DNA from: Actinomycetota bacterium
GTDB lineage: Bacteria; Actinomycetota; Acidimicrobiia; Acidimicrobiales; Microtrichaceae
DNA: 7,589 nt
NCBI GenBank assembly: GCA_018268735.1
Contig: JAFDWA010000066.1
Span: 1-7,589 of the forward strand
Reading direction: 5' to 3'
Of the stretch, positions 1 through 6,454 are shown piece by piece. Both the position numbers and the translations under genes were made by a program. The notes under the pieces were generated by a model. The model was not told the DNA's origin. It did not search any database and saw only the letters and a list, made by a program, of their open reading frames with translations. Within the stretch, counting starts at the first letter, position 1. Each line of letters starts with the position of its first letter.

Positions 1-1388
1 CTCCGACGGTGACCACCTCACGGTCGTCAAGGAGATGGGGCTCGTCTCCAACGTGTTCGACGACCGAACCCTGGCCGCGCTCGATGGCGACCTGGCGATC
101 GGCCACACCCGCTACTCGACCACGGGGTCGAGCATGTGGAAGAACTCCCAGCCGCTGTTCCGCGACGTCGGCCACGTCCAGTTCGCGCTGGCGCACAACG
201 GCAACCTCGTGAACACCGCACAGCTCGTCGACGAGGCCGGGATGCTCCCCGGCACGGTGTCGAGCGACACCGATGCGATGGCCGAGCTGATCGCGCTGGA
301 GTGCGACCGGATCGGGGCCGACGACGACGCGCTCGAGCGGGCGCTGCTCACGGTGCTGCCCCGCTTCGAGGGTGCGTTCTCCCTCACCCTGATGGATCGC
401 CAGCGCGTCATCGGGGTGCGTGACCCGCACGGCTTCCGACCGCTGTGCCTCGGCAAGCTCGACTCCGGCTGGGTGCTCGCGTCGGAGACGCCAGCGCTCG
501 ACGTCGTCGGTGCCCACTTCGTGCGCGAGCTCGACGCCGGCGAGATGGTGGTGATCGACGCCGACGGGGTGCGGTCGCTGCGACCGTTCGACGAGGCATC
601 CATCGACCCGAGGCTCTGCCTGTTCGAGTTCGTGTACTCCGCCCGGCCGGACTCGCAGCTCTACGGCCGCAACGTCCACCAGGCACGCGTGCGGATGGGC
701 GAGCAGCTCGCCGAGCAGGCACCTGTGGACGCGGACATGGTGATGGGCGTCCCGGAGTCCGGCATCCCCGCAGCAGAGGGCTACGCCCGGCGATCCGGCG
801 TCCCCTACGGACACGGCCTCGTCAAGAACCGCTACATCGGCCGGACCTTCATCGCCCCGAGCCAGGAGATGCGGGCACTCGGCGTCCGCATGAAGCTCAA
901 CCCGCTGCGTGAGAACATCGATGGCCGGCGCCTGGTGGTCGTCGACGACTCGATCGTCCGGGGTACGACGACGAAGGCGATGGTCTCGATGCTGCGGGAG
1001 GCAGGAGCGCGTGAGGTGCACCTGCGCGTGTCGTCACCGCCATATCGCTGGCCGTGCTTCTACGGGATGGACACCGGCACCAGGGGCGAGCTGCTCGCTG
1101 CGAACCTCGAGGTCGACGAGATCCGCCGTTACCTCGGCGTCGACTCGCTGACGTACCTGACCCTGGATCGGCTCGTCGCCGCGGTCGATGCTGCGGGTGC
1201 CGGGTTCTGCGACGCCTGCCTGACCGGGACCTACCCCGTGCCGATCCCGGTCGAGATCGGCAGGGGGGTGCTCGACGGCGGCGAGGTCTCCGAGGATTCG
1301 GGACTGTCGACGGGTTCGGTGCTGCTCGACGACGCGTCGCTGCTGCCGTCGCAGGATGCTCGGCCACGTGTCGGAGACGTCGTGTCCG

Positions 1389-1396
<8 letters not shown>
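1..1396 (+). CDS. purF: Amidophosphoribosyltransferase, 5'-truncated by the window edge
   Basis: This enzyme catalyses the first committed step of purine synthesis: PRPP plus glutamine gives phosphoribosylamine. The reading frame is open from base 2. The N-terminus, including the catalytic Cys of the glutaminase domain, lies outside the window. Visible glutaminase signatures are HTRYST (from nt 104), AHNGN (191) and SSDTDA (260). The PRPP-binding loop VVVDDSIVRGTTTK starts at 935. Four cysteines at nt 617 (CLFEFVY), 1055 (PCFYG), 1208 and 1217 (CDAC) match the four 4Fe-4S ligands of the Bacillus-type enzyme, so this is probably the iron-sulfur, oxygen-sensitive form made with a cleaved propeptide. 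About 45 residues after the CDAC segment form a poorly conserved acidic tail. The stop overlaps the purM start, implying co-transcription and translational coupling. Confidence 0.97.
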
Positions 1397-2426
<1,030 letters not shown>

Positions 2427-2447
2427 GGTGGTGGAACCGGTCCTGAG

Positions 2448-2744
2448 GTGGTCGGTGACAACCGCTCGGCGGTCGTCCGCCTGGGTGCGCACCACCTCGC
2501 CGACGAGGTCCGCCGCCGCATCGGCGCGGCGACGGCCCGGTCCTTCAACGACCAGCCGCAGAGCGCTCACGACGACGCGAGCGCCATGGCCTGCGCGCTC
2601 GACGACTGCCGAGGGGCAGCTGCACCGTCCGTCACGCCGGTGCCGGCGGTGCCGGCGGTGCGTGCTCGCCGTCATGTGAAGGCACGAGGTGGTCGGCGAC
2701 GACGAAGACCACGCCCGCTGCCGCGAGGAGCGCAAGGCCGGTGA
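2448..2744 (+). CDS. Possible small hypothetical gene downstream of purM
   Basis: I do not recognise this product. The GTG at 2448 opens a 98-codon frame, 21 nt after the purM stop and in the same frame as purM. Of the first 54 codons (2448-2609), 51 end in G or C, the first position is GC-rich and the second is mixed, which is the signature of real coding sequence in this genome. The corresponding protein segment is fairly normal (Ala, Asp, Val and Arg, ending near CALDDC). After about 2610 the bias is lost, and the frame runs 113 nt into the convergent membrane-protein gene as an Arg/Pro-rich tail. It may be a small gene, a decayed remnant, or a former C-terminal extension of purM. No good Shine-Dalgarno sequence is seen. 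Without homologues it stays doubtful. Confidence 0.3.
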   Translation: MVGDNRSAVVRLGAHHLADEVRRRIGAATARSFNDQPQSAHDDASAMACALDDCRGAAAPSVTPVPAVPAVRARRHVKARGGRRRRRPRPLPRGAQGR

Positions 2745-3495
2745 CCATCGGTGCTCCCCACTCCCGGACGACGCTCGCGACCAGGTCCGCCCACGGGTTC
2801 GACGTCACCCTGGGCACGATCCAGACAGGCACGACGTAGAGCACGAGCAGCTGCACGACGCTGATGCCGATCAGCCACCGACCGATGAGCTGGAGCGTCG
2901 CACGCTTGTCACCTGTGACGACGAGTGCAGCGACGAGGAGCCCTACCGCACCGAGTGCGTACCAGGGCCAACGTGATCGCATCGTGCTCGTTCCCGCGGC
3001 CAGGCCGGCCTGCTGGGGGATCGGGATGCTCGCGGACGGGATCTTCGCCAGGTCCGCCGACGTCAGGTTCGGATCAGCGGCACCGGCGAGCTCCTGGACG
3101 ATGTGCTGGTCCAGGACGACCGGCCCGGTGCCCACCCCGATCAGGCGGTCGTGCAGCTGACCCACGAACTCGACGAGCCCCTGCTGCACCTCTGCGCGTC
3201 CGAGCGCGTTCGAGATGCCGGTCGCGAGCTGGTCGGAGCTCAGCGGTGCGGCCGGGGTCGCCGCGGGCGAACCCGGGGGCAGGGCCTGCACGACGACGGG
3301 AGCGATCTTCTCGGCGACGTAGGAGCGCAGGTCGGGCGAGGCCAGCACGATCGCCGCGATGCGACGGGTCCGGGTCGTGTCGTAGACGGTGTGGGTCGTC
3401 CACCACGACGCGAACGCGAGCGCCGCGAGCGCCATGCCGAGGTGCGTGAGCAACTGGGCGGTGCCACCCGCACGACGTGGAGAGGTCCCGATCAT
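2632..3495 (-). CDS. Four-helix membrane protein of unknown function
   Basis: The 287-residue product is an integral membrane protein. Hydrophobic segments lie at about residues 15-32, 176-194, 203-227 and 248-268. Between the first two is a segment of about 140 residues, probably outside the membrane, containing a helical stretch (IAAIVLASPDLRSYVAEKIAPVV), a Pro/Ala-rich linker (about 72-86) and a second helical part. The C-terminus is a PAPPAPPAPA tail. Many actinobacteria encode proteins of this plan (one N-terminal helix, an alpha-helical external domain, then a helix cluster) without assigned function; I infer resemblance only to that plan. I chose the ATG at 3495 over the GTG at 3501 because AGGGG lies 5 nt upstream of the ATG and covers the GTG. 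The gene is divergent from the malic enzyme and convergent with the purM side. Confidence 0.8.
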   Translation of the reverse strand: MIGTSPRRAGGTAQLLTHLGMALAALAFASWWTTHTVYDTTRTRRIAAIVLASPDLRSYVAEKIAPVVVQALPPGSPAATPAAPLSSDQLATGISNALGRAEVQQGLVEFVGQLHDRLIGVGTGPVVLDQHIVQELAGAADPNLTSADLAKIPSASIPIPQQAGLAAGTSTMRSRWPWYALGAVGLLVAALVVTGDKRATLQLIGRWLIGISVVQLLVLYVVPVWIVPRVTSNPWADLVASVVREWGAPMVTGLALLAAAGVVFVVADHLVPSHDGEHAPPAPPAPA

Positions 3496-3535
3496 CTGCA
3501 CCCCTGGAGAAGCGGCGTCAGGCTGCGCGATGCGC

Positions 3536-3551
3536 TGCGATGATCATCGCA
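3536..3551. promoter_or_regulatory. Perfect 16-bp palindrome, candidate operator
   Basis: TGCGATGATCATCGCA is an exact inverted repeat with no central gap. It lies in the 174-bp divergent region, 41 bp before the membrane-protein start and 119 bp before the malic enzyme start. A symmetrical site of this size suits a dimeric regulator, and its place next to the minus-strand gene suggests control of that gene. The regulator is unknown, and no regulator gene lies in the window. Confidence 0.4.
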
Positions 3552-3632
3552 CGCCTGTCGAGGTCGGGCTCGATCCGATCGACGGACGACGGCATCGTCG
3601 GACATCGGGCCGCGACGCTGAGGTGCTGTTCG

Positions 3633-3659
3633 TTGCCTGCTCGAAGGCAGCGGTAGCGT
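3633..3659 (+). promoter_or_regulatory. Likely promoter of the malic enzyme, near-leaderless transcript
   Basis: TAGCGT at 3654-3659 fits the actinobacterial TANNNT -10 box. TTGCCT at 3633-3638 is a possible -35 box, with a short 15-bp spacing. The ATG follows 10 nt after the -10 box, and there is no Shine-Dalgarno sequence between them, so the predicted 5' UTR is only a few bases. The same hexamer at the same distance precedes the probable ctaB. Confidence 0.5.
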
Positions 3660-3669
3660 CGTCGCCCGT

Positions 3670-5070
3670 ATGGCAGACACCCCCACTCCCGCGTACTCCG
3701 TTCGCATCCGCGTCCGCATGCAGAACCGACCCGGCATGCTCGGTCGGCTGGCGATCGCCATCGGGGAGGTCGGCGGGAACATCTCGGCGCTGCAGGGCTT
3801 CGAGGTGAAGACCGCGACGCTCGACGAGGACGTCGTGGTGAACTGCACCAGCGAAGCGCACCAGGAGCAGGTGCGAGCAGCCGTCGAGGGCATCGACGGC
3901 ATCGAGATCCTCGAGTTCGAGGACCGCACGTTCCACATGCACGAAGGCGGCAAGATCGAGGTGCTGTCGCTGGCTCCGGTCCGTGACGTCGAGGACCTGT
4001 CGATGGCCTACACGCCGGGAGTCGCACGCGTCTGCATGGAGATCCACAAGAACCCGGCGTCGGCGCACCGCTACACCATCAAGCGCAACACCGTCGCGAT
4101 CGTCTCCGACGGGACGGCCGTGCTGGGACTCGGCGACATCGGCCCGGCGGCGGCGATGCCGGTGATGGAGGGCAAGGCGCTGCTGTTCAAGCACTTCGCC
4201 GACGTGGACGCGTTCCCGATCTGCCTCGACACGAAGGACCCGGAGGAGATCATCGAGACCGTCCTGCGGCTGGAGCCGACCTTCGGCGGGATCAACCTCG
4301 AGGACATCGCTGCACCCGGAGCGTTCGAGGTCGAGGAGCGCCTCGACGAGATCATGGACATCCCCGTGTTCCACGACGACCAGCACGGGACCGCGATCGT
4401 GACGCTCGCGGCGCTGGAGAACGCGCTGAAGATCGTCGACAAGCAGATGTCCGACCTGAAGGTCGTGGTCGCTGGTGTCGGCGCAGCGGGGGTCGCCGTG
4501 TCGAAGATCCTGATGAACGCCGGTGTGCGCAACATCATCGGAGCAGACCGGCAGGGGGCGGTGCACACGGGTCGCGGCGACCTGAACCGATCGAAGCAGT
4601 GGTTCGCGGAGAACACGAACCCCGACAGCCTGTCGGGTTCGTTGACCAGCCTGTTGCCGGGAGCCGACGTGTTCATCGGGCTGTCGGGGCCGAACCTGAT
4701 CGAGCGCGCCGACGTCGAGGCGATGGCCTCGGCACCGATCGTCTTCGCGATGGCCAACCCGGACCCCGAGATCCGACCCGAGCTCATCACCGACGTCGCG
4801 GCGGTCATCGCCACGGGACGGTCGGACTTCCCGAACCAGATCAACAACGTGCTCGCCTTCCCGGGCGTGTTCCGGGGCGCCCTCGACGCCGGCGCCCGAC
4901 GCATCACCGAGAACATGAAGGTGGCGTCGGCTCGGGCGATCGCCTCCACCGTCATGCCCGAAGAGCTCGCTCCGGACTTCATCATCCCGTCGGTGTTCAA
5001 CCCGGCGGTGTCTGCCGCTGTGGCCGAGGCGTGCGCCGACGCCGCCCGCGCCGACGGCGTCTGCCGCTGA
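3670..5070 (+). CDS. ACT-domain malic enzyme (malate to pyruvate and CO2)
   Basis: This cytosolic enzyme oxidatively decarboxylates malate to pyruvate with NAD(P)+ and a divalent metal. The product has 466 residues. Residues about 8-85 form an ACT domain (NRPGMLG turn, then GGNISALQGFEV), a fold that usually binds a small regulatory ligand. The catalytic part follows: AYTPGVA with catalytic Tyr114, EGKALLFK with Lys169, metal ligands Glu211-Asp212 (NLEDIAAP) and Asp236/237 (HDDQHGTA). The Rossmann loop is GVGAAG at 269-274, with Asp293 after the second strand, and the C-terminal motifs are MANPDPEI and SDFPNQINNVLAFPG. There is no phosphotransacetylase domain, unlike E. coli MaeB. The cofactor cannot be decided, as both NAD and NADP forms share DRxG after the second strand. 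It stands alone, probably monocistronic. The hairpin repeats begin 46 nt after its stop. Confidence 0.95.
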   Translation: MADTPTPAYSVRIRVRMQNRPGMLGRLAIAIGEVGGNISALQGFEVKTATLDEDVVVNCTSEAHQEQVRAAVEGIDGIEILEFEDRTFHMHEGGKIEVLSLAPVRDVEDLSMAYTPGVARVCMEIHKNPASAHRYTIKRNTVAIVSDGTAVLGLGDIGPAAAMPVMEGKALLFKHFADVDAFPICLDTKDPEEIIETVLRLEPTFGGINLEDIAAPGAFEVEERLDEIMDIPVFHDDQHGTAIVTLAALENALKIVDKQMSDLKVVVAGVGAAGVAVSKILMNAGVRNIIGADRQGAVHTGRGDLNRSKQWFAENTNPDSLSGSLTSLLPGADVFIGLSGPNLIERADVEAMASAPIVFAMANPDPEIRPELITDVAAVIATGRSDFPNQINNVLAFPGVFRGALDAGARRITENMKVASARAIASTVMPEELAPDFIIPSVFNPAVSAAVAEACADAARADGVCR

Positions 5071-5116
5071 CCGATCCGGTCCTGCACTTCCGCGCCGGTA
5101 GCGCACCTCGCTCAGC

Positions 5117-5241
5117 CGAACTTGTAGGTGGCGGACTGCGTGGCGACCGCTGGGCTACAAGTTCGTCGGGCCGCGTCGAACTTGTAGGTGGCGGACTGCG
5201 TGGCGACCGCTGGGCTGCAAGTTCGTCGGGCCGCGTCGAAC
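5117..5241. repeat. Two tandem 60-bp units, each a long hairpin (REP-like)
   Basis: Copies at 5117-5176 and 5177-5236 differ at one base (A5157 versus G5217), and a third copy breaks off after CGAAC (5237-5241). Each unit holds arms CGAACTTGTAG and CTACAAGTTCG (5117-5127 with 5155-5165; 5177-5187 with 5215-5225). The 27-nt interior holds an imperfect direct repeat beginning GTGGCG and a short inner GCGG/CCGC stem. The 11-nt spacer after each hairpin is identical in both copies. The single difference turns a U-A pair into U-G in RNA, so the fold survives. The element lies between the convergent malic enzyme and tRNA operon. It may end or protect transcripts, or be a dispersed palindromic repeat. 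Confidence 0.85.
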
Positions 5242-5271
5242 GCGCGGGCCGGGTGCTCAGGCCGGACGCGA

Positions 5272-5297
5272 GGAACCCCCGCCGTGGCGGGGGTTCC
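5272..5297 (-). terminator. Terminator hairpin of the tRNA operon
   Basis: GGAACCCCCGCC and GGCGGGGGTTCC form a perfect 12-bp inverted repeat around a 2-nt centre (in practice an 11-bp stem with a 4-nt loop). It lies 7 nt past the end of tRNA-Phe in the direction of transcription. There is no T-run on either side, which is common for GC-rich actinobacterial terminators. Being symmetrical, it could also stop transcripts arriving from the malic enzyme. Confidence 0.8.
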
Positions 5298-5303
5298 GAG
5301 GTG

Positions 5304-5376
5304 TGGTCGGGACCGGCGTCGATCCGGTGACCTACCGCTTTTCAGGCGGTCGCTCTGCCAACTGAGCTACCCGACC
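5304..5376 (-). tRNA. tRNA-Phe (GAA)
   Basis: A 73-nt cloverleaf: acceptor GGTCGGG/CCCGACC, anticodon stem ACCGC/GCGGT, loop CTGAAAA with anticodon GAA, T stem ACCGG/CCGGT with loop ATCGACG, and A73. Position 54 is A rather than T, so the usual ribothymidine is absent. CCA is not encoded. This is the last gene of the three-tRNA operon. Confidence 0.97.
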
Positions 5377-5416
5377 GTGACCTCGCACCGTCCGGCGAGG
5401 CTGGACGGCAGCGAAG

Positions 5417-5494
5417 TGGCGGTCCCGACGGGATTTGAACCCGCGACCTCCGGCTTGACAGGCCGGCGTGCACTCCAAACTGCACCACGGGACC
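5417..5494 (-). tRNA. tRNA-Asp (GTC), CCA encoded
   Basis: Acceptor GGTCCCG/CGGGACC, D stem GTGC/GCAC, anticodon stem CCGGC/GCCGG, loop CTGTCAA with anticodon GTC, T loop TTCAAAT and G73, the expected aspartate discriminator. The mature body ends at 5420, and the next three template bases supply CCA (5417-5419), unlike the two neighbouring tRNAs. It is the middle gene of the operon. Confidence 0.97.
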
Positions 5495-5508
5495 ACGAAC
5501 TTCGTACG

Positions 5509-5581
5509 CACCCCCAACGGGATTCGAACCCGTGTTACCTCCTTGAAAGGGAGGCGTCCTGGGCCACTGGACGATGGGGGC
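5509..5581 (-). tRNA. tRNA-Glu (TTC)
   Basis: Acceptor GCCCCCA/TGGGGGT with a G1-U72 wobble, D stem GTCC/GGAC, anticodon stem CCTCC/GGAGG, loop CTTTCAA with anticodon TTC, variable loop TAAC, T stem ACGGG/CCCGT with loop TTCGAAT, and G73. CCA is not encoded. This is the first gene of the operon, about 20 nt after the predicted transcription start. The order Glu-Asp-Phe is familiar from actinobacteria. Confidence 0.97.
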
Positions 5582-5607
5582 TCCCATCCCCGTGGAGGGG
5601 CCGGGAC

Positions 5608-5636
5608 AACATAGCAGCACCCCGGATCAGCACCAA
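5608..5636 (-). promoter_or_regulatory. Promoter of the tRNA-Glu-Asp-Phe operon
   Basis: Reading the minus strand, TTGGTG (5636-5631) and TATGTT (5613-5608) are separated by 17 bp, close to sigma-70/SigA consensus. Transcription should begin near 5601, giving a leader of about 20 nt before tRNA-Glu. It lies in the 86-bp gap after the DUF2017 gene, so the tRNAs need not depend on read-through from that gene. Confidence 0.7.
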
Positions 5637-5667
5637 AGGAGCATCGGTTCCGACGTCCGCGCCGACC

Positions 5668-6138
5668 TCAGAGGCGCGATGCTCGTGCCGTGACGACGAC
5701 CTCGAGCAGGTAGCCGAGCAGCTCGTAGGCCTGGTAGGTCGCGGCGTTGTGCTCGTCGACGTCGACGTCGGTGTCGTCGTCGACGACCTCGAGCACGGTC
5801 CCGAGCACGAGCCGCACGTCGTTGAGCGACCGCATCCACGCGCCGATCTGGTCCTCGTCGAGCGAGTCGGCGTCGGTCGAGGCGACCACCACGTCGAGGG
5901 AGGCGAGCCGGTGCTCGATCAGCTCGGGGCGGGCGAGCACCGCCCATCCCTCGTTGCGTTCGGTGTCGTCCCCGTAGGGCGGGGGGAACAGCCGTCGCAG
6001 CACCGGGCTGTCGGTGTCGACGAGCAGCTCGCGCAGCTGCGAGGCGGTCGAGCGCACGAGCGCCCGCTCGGGTTCACCGAGCTCGACGCGGTAGGTGCCG
6101 TCGTCGAGTGCCCGGACAGGGGTGCGGAAACGTGGCAT
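5668..6138 (-). CDS. DUF2017 family protein, ClpS-associated
   Basis: The 156-residue product resembles the actinobacterial DUF2017 family, whose genes typically follow clpS. The function is unknown; the steady pairing suggests a role near ClpS-dependent proteolysis, which is inference. Recognisable parts are the N-terminal strand region (GTYRVELGEPERALVRSTASQLRELL), the PVLRRLFPPPYGDDTERNEGW segment (where the family has an Arg-Leu-Phe-Pro-x-Ala/Pro-Tyr motif), and a helical C-terminal half with AWMRSLNDVRLVLGT and YQAYELLGYLLEVVV. A run of acidic residues (VVDDDTDVDVDEHN) comes from repeated GTCGAC triplets and looks like a disordered loop. It starts 12 nt after the clpS stop with only a weak GGA before it, consistent with translational coupling. 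I see no signal peptide or membrane segment. Confidence 0.85.
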   Translation of the reverse strand: MPRFRTPVRALDDGTYRVELGEPERALVRSTASQLRELLVDTDSPVLRRLFPPPYGDDTERNEGWAVLARPELIEHRLASLDVVVASTDADSLDEDQIGAWMRSLNDVRLVLGTVLEVVDDDTDVDVDEHNAATYQAYELLGYLLEVVVTARASRL

Positions 6139-6150
6139 CGGTCGATCCGC

Positions 6151-6441
6151 TCAGTCCTGCTGCATCGTGGCCCAGAGGCCGTGCTCGTGGAGGCGGAACA
6201 CGTCGCGCTCGGCATCGGAGCGGCTCCCCGTGGAGACCACCGCCTTGCCCTCGTGGTGGACCTGCAGCATCAGCGTGGTCGCCTCCTCCTTGGAGTACCC
6301 GAACAGCTTCTGGAGCACGAACGTCACGTAGCTCATCAGGTTGATCGGATCGTTCCACACGAGCACGACCCATGGCGTGTCGATGTCGACGAGATCGGAG
6401 AGGTCGGGCTCGGCGACGTCGATCGGGCTCGGGGCGGACAC
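6151..6441 (-). CDS. clpS: ATP-dependent Clp protease adaptor ClpS
   Basis: ClpS binds proteins bearing destabilising N-terminal residues (N-degrons) and hands them to the Clp ATPase-protease in the cytosol. The product is 96 residues, normal for the family. After a variable, flexible N-terminal tail of about 22 residues comes the core: WVVLVWNDP with Asn30-Asp31, which bind the substrate alpha-amino group, then [34 protein letters not shown] with His62/63 lining the pocket, and a C-terminal [15 protein letters not shown] in place of NDD is the actinobacterial form. The start is GTG at 6441, with no Shine-Dalgarno sequence. A TAGCCT box 7 nt upstream suggests a leaderless transcript of its own, even though ctaA ends just 10 nt before. 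Confidence 0.96.
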   Translation of the reverse strand: MSAPSPIDVAEPDLSDLVDIDTPWVVLVWNDPINLMSYVTFVLQKLFGYSKEEATTLMLQVHHEGKAVVSTGSRSDAERDVFRLHEHGLWATMQQD

Positions 6442-6448
6442 GATCAGC

Positions 6449-6454
6449 AGGCTA
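6449..6454 (-). promoter_or_regulatory. Candidate -10 box of clpS, overlapping the ctaA stop
   Basis: TAGCCT on the minus strand begins with the TAG stop codon of ctaA and ends 7 nt before the clpS GTG, the spacing expected if transcription starts at or next to the start codon. An 11-bp identical sequence (CAGGCTACGCG on the plus strand) occurs before ctaA at 7467-7477. No convincing -35 box is seen. Confidence 0.4.

Noticed and set aside
1356..1388. purM start at ATG 1356
   Set aside because: It adds 11 residues that homologues lack; ATG 1389 gives the normal length and N-terminal motif.
2427..2447. TGA read-through extending PurM
   Set aside because: PurM is already full length at the TGA and no recoding signal is seen; the same frame may be coincidence (one in three).
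3544..5106. A 520-codon minus-strand open frame opposite the malic enzyme
   Set aside because: It is a low-information shadow (His/Arg/Asp/Val-rich) of a well-conserved gene; GC-rich codon bias keeps antisense frames open.
5117..5236. The 60-bp repeat as a protein repeat of 20 residues (GGGLRGDRW words)
   Set aside because: The period is a multiple of three so every frame stays open, but the open frame begins inside the malic enzyme antiphase and runs on into tRNAs, with no sign of its own start.
5117..5241. CRISPR-like array
   Set aside because: Only two direct copies with no variable spacers; the units abut with identical 11-nt spacers and no cas gene is present.
5117..5400. Integration (att) scar of a mobile element next to tRNA-Phe
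   Set aside because: No duplicate of the tRNA 3' end is seen in the neighbouring DNA and there is no integrase gene; the repeats do not match the tRNA.
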